This document shows, in pieces, positions 48,295-63,100 of a DNA stretch of 64,000 nt. The DNA is taken from assembly GCA_026874595.1 (NCBI GenBank), contig CM049316.1:27327339-27391338 (forward strand), read 5' to 3'. Positions within the stretch are counted from its first letter, which is position 1. Every line of letters begins with the position of its first letter. The notes below the pieces were generated by a model that saw only the letters and a list, made by a program, of their open reading frames with translations, made no database searches and was not told the DNA's origin. The position numbers and the translations under genes are program-made. The stretch is from Sipunculus nudus. Lineage: Eukaryota > Annelida > Sipuncula > Golfingiida > Sipunculidae.

Positions 48295-50208
48295 GATTAT
48301 CGCCTTTAAGAAAGACTAACATTTATTTTCACATAACCTTTCGAGGGGCTAAGGCTTCTTCGGTAGGTTTGCACTTCAAAAGCTTGTGTCATAATAAATA
48401 ATTAAGTCTATCTAAAAGGCTGTACCTTTAATATAGGCCACACTTATTAAGCGATTGTTCGTCGAACAAACGTTTGGTGTGGCCTATCTGACGGACTCTC
48501 ATATTTGTGTAAAGACATCCTTTGTAAAATGTGTGTGTAATTCAAGAATTGGATATATACAGTAATACCCCACTATAAAGAACAGCTATGCTCCTGCCAA
48601 ATGCGTTAACCTAGCATTCGATATATGCGTATGCAGTACGTATGCGTAATGCAGCTAGAAAACTGACGCCTGTGATTCCATTTATACGTACAGTCGAACC
48701 TGTCTAATGCGACCATCCAAGGGACTGGGCAAAGTGGTCGTAATAGACAGGTGGTCGAATTTGATAGGTTCTGAACATTTAGGAAGTGCACAAATCTAGC
48801 TGACATGTATGACGGAAATATACATATTAGACCATCTTTATAACTATAAATAAAAACATATTTACAGAAGGGAACAATCTTGGTGTTACATATATTTTGT
48901 AATTGCACACAAATTTACACGTACTTGTCTGTGTAATTTGATGTAATGCACTGAATCAAAGGCAGATCGCAGAGGCACAGATCAAAGATTGACTTCGGGG
49001 TACCTCAATTCATGTGGATTAATAGGTCGTGTGAGCCAGTCAAGTTGCCCACCTGGGGCTCCAGGCCAAGGGTCCCAATAATAACCAGTCTGTGCTCCGT
49101 ACACACGCACACCAGTAAAACAAACAGAGGGCGGTGCAAGTGACCGCAACTTCACGCATGGTCAATCACCGGTCAGCACTGGTCAGTGAGAAGCACATAG
49201 AGTGTCCGCATTAGGCAGGTCAATTAATTAGTAATATGTCATTTTGGTCAGGAAAACTGCCCGTAATCCGTAATAGCCAGCTGGTCGTATTTCACAGGTT
49301 TTATCTATAGATAATATAACGGAATTTCAACAGGGACTAAAAACTAGCGGTCGTAATAGCCAGGTGCCCGCATTTCACAGGTGGTCGTTCAGACAGGTTA
49401 GGCTGTATGTGGATGCGACCGCTTCAGCAAATTCGGACCTAAAGTATAGAGCTGCAGGTGCAGAGTAGTCATCTGCCAGAGGAATACCCTATCACCGACG
49501 TCAAACTTTGGATTTTCCAAGTCCGTTACCATGCGTATGCGTTTTCAATCGCTACCCTGAGCGATCGAAACCTGCTTCATGAGCATATTTATATACACAC
49601 ACATGTATATTGAAATATTCTGAGAGAATATAATGGCTGCGATTCCTAGCTGCATATACGCATACGTAACGCATATGGAGTGCTACCTTTAAGGTTTTAC
49701 TGTTACGAGCGCTGTTTGTTATGGTCGTTTTATATGCAAGTTTAATATATGCCCTGTCGGAAATAAAGGGTGGTCTGCGATCTACATGGTGGGGTTGTTT
49801 TACTCGCAAGGTGACTGTCAGGAAAATTTAATATCTAATCGCTACCTAACCTATGGCTTAGACTATATTCGCTTGCTTTGACCAGCTCGATAAAACTCCG
49901 GATTTATTACATCTGAAATGCAACCAACTGTGCATCCCTGCATGCTTACCAATGCAGGCTCTTTTTCCAAACCCGAAGGGCAGACTGGCGAAGGGACTGA
50001 TGTCTTCGCGTTCCTTCTGCCCGCGTAACCAACGATCCGGGTGGAACCTTTCCGGATCCGGAAATAACGAGGGATCACGACCCATGTTGTACGTCATTAC
50101 AGTAAGCACACACTGCAAGATGAGGACAATTATTGAATCTACAGGAAAATGTTGAAGGAATGAAAGGCTCAAATAAGTAAAACACTCCTGGTTACACAAC
50201 ACAACTAA

Positions 50209-50261
<53 letters not shown>

Positions 50262-51585
50262 ATGAACAAAGCAACTGAACCAATCAAATGACTCATCTGG
50301 AACTAGTTCTAGTCCAAATGTTTAGCTATGTCGGGAGGGCTTCGATATTTTGACCAATCAGATGGAACCAGATATATATATATTTGTCACGTGTCTGATG
50401 CATGTTTTCTTACGCGGGCATGAGTAGTGTTTTGTTTAGTTTTTGTTTGCTTGACATGATTGGACAAAAATATTAAGTCTTTTTTTTCCGGTTACGCGAC
50501 CGATCTAAAAAATAAAACAGCATCCCTAAAAATGTTGTGGCAGCATTACGTCATGCAGGTTAAGCACGCTACCCTATCGCACGAAGCAGATTAAGTACGC
50601 TACACCGGAAGTCATACCCCTGTCGCACGAAGCACTCCATATAAATAAACATGTAGAAAAATGTATCCTTTAAATATATAAATAAATATGGATTAAATAT
50701 GTTAACTTTTCCCATGATGAAACCTGAAACACTCCATAATCTGTCAATACAAAAAAAAAATCAAATTTATTAGCTCACCTGACTTTCAACAGTTATACCG
50801 ATGGGTCATTGACCATCGTCCGGCCGTCCGGACATCCGGCCGTTAGCAAGGCACAAATCGTTAATTGAAAATTTGATACCAAAGCCGGGCACAAATCGTA
50901 ACCACTGGACCTAGAATGTACTTTTAGCTCAGCTGAAAAAAAATCTTACACCTTAGATAAGGTCATGTTTATCTATATTCTGTTTTGTGTACCGGATTCA
51001 TCAATTCCACTGTTTGAACAAGTAGCTTATGTTCAGTCATACCTAGTATCACTATTTTGCCCGGAACCAAGTAATGTGCTTTATGCGTACAAATCTTCCT
51101 GTCCCTCCCAAAATTATAACATTTGCAATCATTTTCTTCTAAATAAGACCAAAACTGTAAAAATTAGGCCATTATCTCATGCTTGTCAGCTGGCGTCATA
51201 ACCCATGGGTCACTCCTATCCTTCTTTTTTAGCCCATGGGTCACACCTATCCTTCTTTTTTAGCTATGTAATCGGAAGCAAAAGACTTTGTTAGCTTCGG
51301 TAGTTGTGCCTTGGACCAAAACAATTGGAAGCTTGTTCATTATTCATGGAATAGACTCCATAGCACTTTCTGAATCAAGGTATGTTAAATCGTAGCTGTC
51401 ACATACATGACAATATGAAAATGCTTTAGACACACGTCTCGTTAAGTAGCACCGTTATATTAGCTATATGGCATACTTACACCCGCGGGTATGTTGTACC
51501 CTCTCAACACAATGTCCTCCTTCAGGACTCGGCCTACCATAATCACGAGCGGATGAAGCCTGGAATATATGTATTTGATTTCTTT

Positions 51586-51634
<49 letters not shown>

Positions 51635-54600
51635 TAAGTGTAAACGGTATACTGTTTTAACGTTTAATAGTGTTTATGGCTTGATGAGTGTAAATTTTAT
51701 AGATATATGTATGTATATTTATATAATTTTATTATAACCTGTCATTTATGTACAAGAGATAATCTTTGAGTTAAATACTAGTGTGACAACACTTTAATCT
51801 GTAAAAACTAAGTCACAAACATCGCATAACACATTATTCAAAGGAACACTCATTAATTATGAAAAAAAATATGAAATTTATCAAAGAAGCCTTAGCGACT
51901 GCGGCTTTTGATTTAGACGTATTTGTTCAAGCGATGTAGCTACACGCTGGTAGTAAGCTAGCGCTTCTCAAGTTGGTGTGTATGAGCAGTCACCTTAAAG
52001 TTTCCTTCACCACAGCCTTCATGTATGGCATGTAATGAATATGGTCGTACTGCAGCGGATCATTGCCAGTCACAGATATGATTTCCTGGTACAATTTTTC
52101 CTGGACATCCGGGTCACGAGACAGGTGGTCCAGTGCAAAACCCGTGGTGTTTGATGTCTACAAAATATACATTAGACCAATGGAAAACCAATGAGAGCGG
52201 TGAATTCGCAGGTGTCAACCAAGTTATCGACCAGACAGTCATGCTTGGCACCGCGCCATTATTTACGGCTCCCCTTGTGGCGGTCTACGGAAAATGCTCC
52301 CTGTCTGAGCAATGGTAGAATGAATTGAACTAGCAGGGATGGAATGAGGCGACTGCGTAAGGAGGGTACTCTGGAACAAGAGTCTCAATGCCCAGCTTTA
52401 AGCTCAAGCAAGCCTTAGTAAGATTTGCATCAGAAAATATGATGCTTTAGTTCTGTAGATTTGTAATCTGCTTCTATGATTATTAAATCAGGCAATTGAA
52501 ACTTAATTTTTTTTTCAATCTGAAAAAAAATATAAGCTAGGAGGATTCATTAACTACAAATTTTACGAATCTGACATTTTCACGTATTTCAACATAATAA
52601 GTAATATACTGACCGTATCAATCGCTGCGCCCATAAGCGTTAGCATGTTGGCGTAAAGCTCTCTCTTGGTAAGATTTTCGGAGGACAGCATCGAGGCAAT
52701 AAGACCTTCTGGTGTTTCCCCCGCATCTTGTTTGGCTGCTATGTCTTCCAGAACCTCGTCCACGTATTTCCTACCTATAACAGACGAATTAAAGGTTTAT
52801 TTGTCCCATAGATGTTTTCCACATTTACCAAGCCGGCTACAAACATGCACATAAATTTACACAAGCGGATGGCGTTTCTCCCAGATAACCCTCCACAGTC
52901 ATCCGTACATGTGCCAAATTTGCCTGCCTGGCATTATATACTGTCTCTGAACGCATGCGCAAGTACACACGAGCCACGGTTGTGTAAAGACAAGAATGGA
53001 CCCCGTGCAAATAAATCACTGTGAAATATGGATACACCCAAACTTAAATGGTTCACTTGACCAAACATTGCCTCATAGCATACAATTTTTACAGCCGGAC
53101 ATTCCGAAAACAAGGAAAGGGGGACTGTCTTCCAGATACAGACAGGATCTGGACCCTACACTCCCCCGTCCCCCCCCCCCCCCCCCCCCGCCCCCGACCC
53201 GTTTCCGCCTCTAAAACCTCCTTTTCATTGGCCATAATATTTCTGCAGGGGCTTGAAATACATTTGTTTAAAAGTTTTTCTCAATAATTTTCTGGGCTAG
53301 ACCCATCGCCGATTTTTCAAATCCTGGATTCGCCCAAGCTATAAATACATATTTAATGAATTTCATTGGAAGCTGCTTTTCCCAGGAAATATGAACGTTC
53401 AAAAGAAAGTGAAAGGGGAAGCTGCGGGGTATATTGGTGGACAATTTTTACCTTAGGTTCGTTCATTAATATCTTTAAAGCATACATTATTAATATTTTT
53501 AAAACATATATCACTTTAAGGTAATTATTATTCCTCCACGTAGGGCGCTATAGGATTCGGAACGGAAGGTCCCCTGGTTCATACAAGGGTACACGTAAAC
53601 AAGCTTCAAGTGTGCCGATAATGCTTAAAGACTATACAATTGTAACACTCGCATGCAGGGGTATAGGAACAAACCGGTGTGAGAAGCAAAACCCGGCGCT
53701 ACTTCTCGGTAATATACACAAGTCACCCTGTCTGCTGAGAAAACGTGAAGGACAATCTATAAGAGTAGCGACAGAAGTCACCCCCCCCCCCCCCCCCCCA
53801 AAAAAAAATATAGACATCCGCTAAAAATTTGAGAACGACTACTCCTATCCATTTACGTAAACAGAACAATATTCCTCTAAAAGAAATTCATAATTTTCTT
53901 CAATCCCACCACTCGATAAGAATTACATAATTCATTTTATAATAAATAATTTTGCTCAATTTTCGGCCTTATATTATTCATAATTTCCATTTGAATTAAA
54001 CATTCAAAAACATGGAATGAAATTTATAGCAATTCAATGATTTCATTGACATATGCAAGAACCGAGCCTACAATTTCTTAATATTGGATGCACTTTAAAC
54101 GATTATTGAGGAAAATACATGTATATATACATACACCGCCATGCTCATTTAACACACCAAATAGACGTTTCCTAAATATTTAATATTTAATCATTTTAAT
54201 TCTTCGTCAGAGGAAAAAAAACATAACAAAAATATAATAAAAATATGATAGACAATATACGTTTACTCACATAATCGGAAAGCGTTCCGCCACAGTTCTG
54301 TATACGTAGACCACATGGGAAGATGTAGAGCTTTGGCGACTTGAGGAGGAAAAAGTAGCAGTTTCTCAGTCCTTACAATTATATCATAAACTGTGTTTAT
54401 AAAATCAAGAGAATCCGGGGGGACTTCATCTCCTAGTATACCAAGCCGCGTCTCAAGAAGCATCGTACAAGCAGCTGAAAAAGTGAAACACAATCAAAAT
54501 ATAAATATTAAAATGTGCAAGGTACACATTTTTCCATTATGATTTTACGGCCAGATTGTACATATATCTTATAAGCATTTTACCCTTTATTGCCTATAGA

Positions 54601-57600
54601 CCATGTTTATAGTACCTGATAATCTGCGCTATAGTATCCCCATAACGTAAAATTATGTCAAAATTATTCAAATTTACGGGGACATGTAGGAAATGACAAC
54701 CCCACCCCCCACCCCCAGGAATCCCTTTGCATCGTTCCCGAAAATTAAGAGAGAAAAATTGGCATTTCTAAAACGTGGCCACAGACAAAAGTCGAGTGGT
54801 ACCACCATCAGTTATAATAAAGGTTTAAAAGAAATCATTTTGTTTAATCTCAAATTGTCATATGGATGTTACATATACATGCATCATCACGTAGACTTTA
54901 CGCCTTAAATTATTAGGCGCATTACCTACACCCCGCTTAATCGCACAGATGCGAAAATTCATAACACTTTTTAAGTAGATTAAATTTCCATTCATAAAAT
55001 ACATTGTTAAGTTAAATGATAAATACACATACAGGCTAGGCCTTGATGAATGTGTAATACATTCTAACTTACATTCGAAAGACCATTTGAAGAGTTCATC
55101 CCTAATTTTTGGAAACACGTGATCGGAGTCGCGAGACTGTGCAAGGCGCGCCACCATGTCGTCTGCTACCTGACGGAAGTCGTCAGTGTGACTGGCAACA
55201 GACCGCGGCCTCATCATATGCTTGTTGGCGCTACTGCGCATGCGCTGCCACTGTTCTCCAGTACTGTTTGTAAAAGCAGATACGTTCATGCAAAATTTCA
55301 AGGGAAAAGTTTAAGTGTTTTAAGGGCAAATTGAGCAAGCTGGGGACGAAATTTCTGAAAGTTCAGGAGTTTTCAGAAGTATTTATAACGTTTTTTACAC
55401 TGGATAGCTGAGTGGTAAAATGCTCGGCCTTCTCCGCTGGCGACCCGGGTTCGATCCCCGGTGTGGCTATGAGAGTGGCTTGTAGTGGCCCTGGAGGTTT
55501 TCTCCGGGTCCTCCAGTTTCCTCCACCTTTACCGACTAAGGAGCGCAAACATCCGAGCCACGGAGAGTGCCTCGTATTAGTTATTATAACTAGTTGTACA
55601 ATCCATGTAAAATAAATAAAGTTTATAATGTTTATACACGGAAAGATAACCTTTTCACTCTTGGTACGGAAAGGGGTCTTCATTATGAATATTTCTGCGT
55701 TAACATTTTATTGAATTTCCCCTTTCGTCCTCCATATAACTTTCATACAATATAAATTCAGAAGAGCCTGCAATAGTATTGCATAAGTGGAACTCTATAT
55801 AAGACTAGTGTCCAAACAATGTATATCAATGTATTCCGCTCATTTCAGGGGCGGTTCCATGATTAGAAAAAAGGAGAGGTCCAATGCAAGGACTGATGAT
55901 AATAAAAGGGTAGCTGGTCTGAAAAGGGGGTCCGAGCCTCAAAATTTGGTCTGAAACCCTTGAAAAGGGTTGCAGCGGATGATAAAAGAGGGTCATCTGC
56001 AGTAACAGCACTGGAAGAACATCTTTTGAACATTACAGAAGTTCGTCAGGAAGGAAAAATGAGCAATTAAAATTAGTTACATCAAAATTATCAAGAGTTG
56101 CTTATATTTTATCTTGATAATTTAACAATCCATTTCATCACCTGTAGAGACATTCGAGGCTGATAAAAATATTAAAGTTTCCTGCACACAACTGTACGGG
56201 GCTTGTTGGAAGTGGGAGATATGCCACCTCAGTGGGGGACAAAGTTCGTTTTGTCCCCTCATTTTTATACGGGAATAAAATGCAAAATTTTCGAAAAATC
56301 ATCGAATTTACAATTTCGTCATATTTTCCTCATTTATCTTTCTATGATGCATTTAATGTTGAGATCATTTTATTTTAGAACATGCTATATGCGGTAGTTA
56401 CCTCAATGAACTGCATAACTACGTTGCTGAATATAAATGGATCTGCCTTATTTCAGGTTTCAGTTGGGTACCCCTAAGGTCTAATAATCGTCAAAAATTG
56501 TAAAATTGACATTTTTGTGAAAAACCCATGACCTTATATTTGTTTGTTTTATCTATCTTGTTACAAAAACACTTTCCTGGCGTTATATTTTATCAGTTGG
56601 AAAAATAAAAGGTCGTTGGTTGACAGCAGGGGGAGGGGGGTCTGGACACCCCCTCCCCCCCCCCCCCCCCCCTGCATCCGCGTCTGATTACGTCAGTGCC
56701 ACCTATACGGGTAAAGGTCATGGTATCAAGAACATGTCATGAAATATGATATTGCCGTTTGTTATTCCATTAAACTTTACCTTGCTAGGGCTTACAACTA
56801 TTTCCCCCATGTTATGACCTTGTCTTATTGTTTTTCTAAATATGTCTATGTATTTTGTATATATTAAAAACTGGTTTTAAAAATATTTTCGTTTCATGAC
56901 GTAGCCCAATACTACAAACCGTTAAAACATTACATTGTTTGGTTTTCGCCGCTTCTTATTTATATACAAAATCTTTGTATATGCACATAACGGGAAAAGA
57001 TCAAATTTGGGCATCCTCTGAACCATGTCTCAAAATGGGACAAACGCTTTTATCCCCTGTCAAGCAGTACAAATATTTGGGCTGCATTATCAACAGCAAA
57101 CTGCACGATGACGATGACATATTGCGACAAATGCGCCTACTGTACATACGGGCTAATATGTTAAAACAAAAATTCAAACTTTGCTCGGAAACAGTTAAGA
57201 TATTATTATTTAAAATGTTTTGTTACTCTTTATATTGTGCCAGTCTCTGGTGTAAATACAGAAAGTCCAACATAGAAAAGGTGAAAGTGGCGTACAATAA
57301 TGCTTTTAGGATATTTCTTGGCTTTCCAAAACACTGCAGCATCAGCATAGAATTTATCAGTCGTAACATTACTACCTTTGACGCACTAATGCGCAAACAG
57401 TTTTATTCATTAAAAATGAGAAAAACTGAATCTGACAACCTGTATGTCAGAACTTTGTATGAATCTGATCTATATCTAAAATCAGACTTGTTTAATGTTC
57501 ATAATCAGAAGATGTTTGTTATCAGATTATAAGTAATAATGCAGTTGGCCTAAATCCTATGTTATTTGCTTTCTACTGTTCTTTTCTTTCTATTCTTATT

Positions 57601-60095
57601 TACTTTCATTGTTTCTGTATATGGACCATGAGTCTGTAATAAAACATTATTATTATTATTATTATAATTATCTACTGGTTGCCCTGTAAGCGGACGTGTC
57701 TCCTTGTGTATCTCTGTAAAACAAGCTAACAGCGTCGACATTCACTGAAATCGTTCACATTTTACGCGGTAAATACTGCACCTTGTGTAACAGTCACCCT
57801 TGTTTTAATATTCAAATTACGTGCTGCCGGATGGCTTATAGCGCTATATAATACATAAAAGCCAGTTCAGATCTTGTTCGGGAACGCTGTCAATCAACAT
57901 CGGGATTCGGTGATTTTTTTACGTCATAAAACTATATTAAAGTCTGGATACAGCTTTAAAATATTAAGATGTAATTCATTTAAAAAGTTTAACAACAAAA
58001 ATATATTATGCCAAATATGCCTATTCAATATTCGGTAATCTATAGGTTTCGTCATTCTAGGATGATATCGGTTTACTAGCAGGTGTTGCTGCTAGTTATT
58101 TCGTGTTTACAGTGTTCAAGTATGATTGGGAGCTGGGATACATTGGTAGTTCGAATGTTTGCCAATAGTGATTAGAGTAATCGTTGCTAATCAGTCACTT
58201 TACACCTGACGCGTGTCCCGGCGCGGTGGCCAATGACATAATTACCGATGACCAGCCACTCGGAGCAGTAAGCTCCGCCTACTTTGTTTGACAGTTCTTG
58301 AGATGTCATTTCAGGTTAAAATTTCGTCTTTTTCACCATGACAAACTATTTAATTTCCAATTTTATTTATCGAAACCAATCAAGATCAAAATATATAATG
58401 AAAATATACGATTGTCACTTGCGCTGATATTCCTGTTCTTGTTGAAAAAAAGATTACTCATCCCAAACAGTTTTGGCCATTTTCTCAAAACAACAATTCA
58501 AAAGACTTCAAGGTTTTCGGCGCAATACTTCTCAAAAACCACCACATGTAGGGTTTTAATATTTTGCATATAGGTAAGTTGACATGTAATCTAAAAAGCT
58601 TTTTTTTCTTTTTTTCGATATCTGTTTTAGTTTAGCGGTTATACATTTTAATAAATATGCATTGTTTGTATCATATATTTTAATTGAAAATTCAATAGAA
58701 AAAAAAAACAATTTTATAAACATACAATAAAAAAAGGCTGGAGATATTTGTATATACTTCCATGTGATACTATTTTTACATACATACTGTTTGCCAAATG
58801 TGAGATGTATCGCGTTAAAAAAAATATAAAATAAATTATTTAACGTTTAAAATCTTCAAAGAAAAATCTGAGACAATGTTCATATATATCTCATCTAACA
58901 GAGGATATTCTAAGTATTCCAAATATGTATATATCATTGTGGCTAAAATTCATTTTAATTACGCTCGGGAGCGTAATTTTAATATGAATTCTAAAGCTAA
59001 ATTAAACCAAGGTTGTTTGACGATCATAAGACCTTAAACAAGATAATTGTTATTTAAAGTAACTCCCGCATTTGCTTATCAGCGCCATCTAGTATTCAAA
59101 CTTTGAACGTTTTAGAAGTTAAAGATATCTATCTTTTCGATTAAACGTTAACTTTAATCATATTTCAACTTAATGTAGTGAAGTTTTATGTATTCCTGTT
59201 GGCGTGTAAGAATATACAAAGGAATTAGCCAGTTTTAATGCCTTACTCATACGTCATGTGTTTCACTGAATAAACACAAGTAGGCGCTGATAAGCAAATG
59301 CAGGGAGTTACCGTAAATAAATATAATCTTGTTCAAAGGTACCCCATTACGAAAAGAAGTTTTGGAAGTTTAGCAAAAACACGTTCATATTTAACCTAAA
59401 TATATATTGATGGGAGTAAAGATATTTTCTTTGTTCTAACAGAGGGTTGTCCTCAGGAGATTTTAGCTGAGATCCTTATACCATGAAGAAGGGCATGGGG
59501 TTTCTTGGTATTTAAATGATGGTTACGCAATAATTTAAAAATTATATTACAAATACAGATTGCACGCTACACTGTTATATGTATGATGTTCTTTCGTGCC
59601 TGTAGCCGATCGGACCGACTGGCATGATAAGCATTTATTATGAAGGCTTGATTATGAATAACAGAAAAGAATACCCCAGAGAGAGAATTATTTCAATAGA
59701 AGTGGCCATCTATTATTACAAAAAAAAACAGCGCTTTCAATTGTAGTCGGGCTGGCTTATGCCAGGGTACATATAATACCGCTTGCTTGACACAACCCAA
59801 TGTCAAACAAACGGTAAGATTTGTACCTAAAGAGGGCTATGTCTGCGTCGCGGCTCAGTGAACACAGTTATATACGTTGACCTGGTTCACAGCATGGCAA
59901 CCGCTTAACAGCCGTGTGTTAGTGCCATGGTCAAAATTCCTCATGAAAATTGTGAACCCTGTATATCAAAGTTCCCTGGATTCTTCGTTAATTTTTCTTA
60001 TCAAAGACTTTTGCATTTTAGATCCATGCATAAAATCGTATTTCGGACGTCAGATATAATTATGTTTTACATATGTATGTGTGTGTGGTTAGTAA

Positions 60096-60129
<34 letters not shown>

Positions 60130-63100
60130 ACGTTTTAATGATAATGTGCATTAATAAATGTAATGCATGTATTATACAGTGGCGGATCCAGAGGACGAGC
60201 CCCCCCCCCTTGAGCAATAACATCTCTAATATTTTACCTATATATTTCTTTTCCCAGTTATTCGTAATTATTTTTCATTTTTAAATATCTTTTTCTCCCT
60301 AGCAATTAAATTATTAATGTATCCACAGTTAATTGCATTCAAAAGTTAAGGATATTAACGAACAGCCCTGTGATTAACTTTTTCCCGGATCTCACGGCTC
60401 CTCGAATAATACTCACGACCTGAAGCCGGTAAAATGTTTAACATGCAATTTGAACATATCAATAATATAACCATGAGGATTACAATAAAACGATGATAAT
60501 TTGCAAGTTATGAAAGCAGATACGCATATTCACCAAATAGATATCAACATGTTACAAACGATTGAATGTTTTGACTTTCCAGTTAATATCCAATTTTGAA
60601 GAACTATAAATATTATAGCCAGCCACGCGTGAAACCCCACCCTCTGAAGTTTGACTACCATATGCAAAGACATTTAAGAGAACAGTAGTTGAGGAACAAA
60701 AATCCTCATTTTTTTTATGAAAGGTGCCTCAAAAGGTCCTCTTTCATTGCATATTTTAAAAATTTCTCAATATGGAGGAAGGCACCCCCTCCCATATCCT
60801 CCCCCGTGTACCTGTAATTTACTTTCTAAATGAACATGGTTTAGATTTTAATAATACACATGAAAAAAAAAATTATATTTAAATTTCTCATTAGCTGAAA
60901 ATACAATACATTCTTAAATGCCGACCTGTACACAAAAATCTGAAACTGCGGTTGCAGCGCCTAGAGAAAAAAACACCGAAATTCTACCATTAGTCATCAG
61001 AATTAACGGGCATTCACCTGTATAAAAGTCACACAATAAACCAGACCAATACGAGTTGCTAGACTGCTGCTACTGATAAACGATTCAGCGTTTATGTTTA
61101 CTACACAGCTGTGTCAAGTTAGGACAAGGGTACACATGGGAGAGTGATGTTATTTAGAATTACTTGACACTAATTTATATCGTTTATAATATGATAAACG
61201 ATATCACAGGTCCTTGAAATAAGTTCAAAAATTATTTTTGTACAAATAAAAGAACTACAGGAATTTATTACAAAGTTTTTTCCATGCCAAAAGCGGATAA
61301 AAGCCTTTACCGGAAGTTGTCCAATATTGTATCCATACGAACTGGAAAAAGCTCGTTTATTGGCCTGTGCCTATACTCAAGTGTCTGAGTACGCTGTGTG
61401 TTCGCGTTTGAATAATATACGCCTCATTTTATTAATATGACTTGTTTGCAACTTATTTTTTAAAATTAAAACATTGACATAACTCGTAATTTGTCATTGG
61501 GATGTTTCAGTACCATTCGAAAGTTACATGTATTTAATTACTTTTAATGGGTTAATTGTAGGTATTAACAATCAAACCTTAATATTGGAATGGTGCCCGA
61601 GTTGAGCATTATGACGTCACGTCAATGTCACTATATGGTGTATGAAAGACAACATCAGTATCCTTTATCTATCCTGTTACCTATTTATCTATTATCGACC
61701 CATCTATCCAGTTAACTAAACAGGGGCGGATCCGGGGAGAAGGTATAGAGGGGTTTAAACCAACTTCCCTTACGGAGAAAATAATAAATTACTTTTTTTC
61801 ACCGTTTCCCCATTTTGTACAGCTTAGAAACCACGTTTGAAATCACGGAACACCCCCCCCCCCCCCCTTTCCATATCTCAGAATAGATGACTTTCTTATG
61901 GTAATGAATTTCAATTAAATGTACAAAGCTCTACGCTCCCGAGGCAGCGGAAATCTTGCGCTTCTAAAGAAGCAACTGATTTTCACGCTGCCAGCTTTGA
62001 CCGTTTATGATATATTTAGACACCAGATGACCTTTTATTTTTCCAATTGATAAAATATAACGCCAGGAAAGTGTTTTTGTAACAAGATAGATAAAACAAA
62101 CAAATATAAGGTCATGGGTTTTTCACAAAAATGTCAATTTTACAATTTTTGACGATTATTAGACCTTAGGGGTACCCAACTGAAACCTGAAATAAGGCAG
62201 ATCCATTTATATTCAGCAACGTAGTTATGCAGTTCATTGAGGTAACTACCGCATATAGCATGTTCTAAAATAAAATGATCTCAACATTAAATGCATCATA
62301 GAAAGATAAATGAGGAAAATATGACGAAATTGTAAATTCGATGATTTTTCGAAAATTTTGCATTTTATTCCCGTATAAAAATGGGGGGACAAAACGAACT
62401 TTGTCCCCCACTGAGGTGGCATATCTCCCACTTCCAACAAGCCCCGTACAGTTGTGTGCAGGAAACTTTAATATTTTTATCAGCCTCGAATGTCTCTACA
62501 GGTGATGAAATGGATTGTTAAATTATCAAGATAAAATATAAACAACTCTTGATAATTTTGATGTAACTAATTTTAATAGCTCATTTTTCCTTCCTGACGA
62601 ACTTCTGTAATGTTCAAAAGATGTTCTTCCAGTGCTGTTACTGCAGATGACCCTCTTTTATCATCCGCTGCAACCCTTTTCAAGGGTTTCAGACCAAATG
62701 TTGAGGCTCGGACCCCCCTTTTCAGACCAGCTACCCTTTTATTATCATCGTCAGCAGGATACGAGGTCATAACAAACAGCGCCTTACGATATAGGAAGTA
62801 GCCCTATATAGGTAAAGCGCTGTGTAAAGAGCGTAACAAAGCTCACACACCTGAGAGTTATACCCCCAGCCTCGCCAATCTCGTCCACGGCCAAAGTCCA
62901 CGGTATTATTTCGTTACGTTCCGGCCATTTCCCCTCCCGCCGTAGCACAACTTGAATATCGTCTGGGTCGTGGAGACTCACGAACGTGTGCCCAGCCATG
63001 TCCATTTTGTATATAGGGCCATACTTACGATACAGTGACAGAAAATGTTCGTGCATTCGGCCACTGAATACCTTTCCTCTGACCAGGGAGGGTGCTGATC

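Noticed and set aside
56203-56397. 64-codon frame identical to one at 62246-62440 on the other strand
   Set aside because: Identity is explained by the inverted duplication. The composition is not protein-like and no start context or domain is evident.
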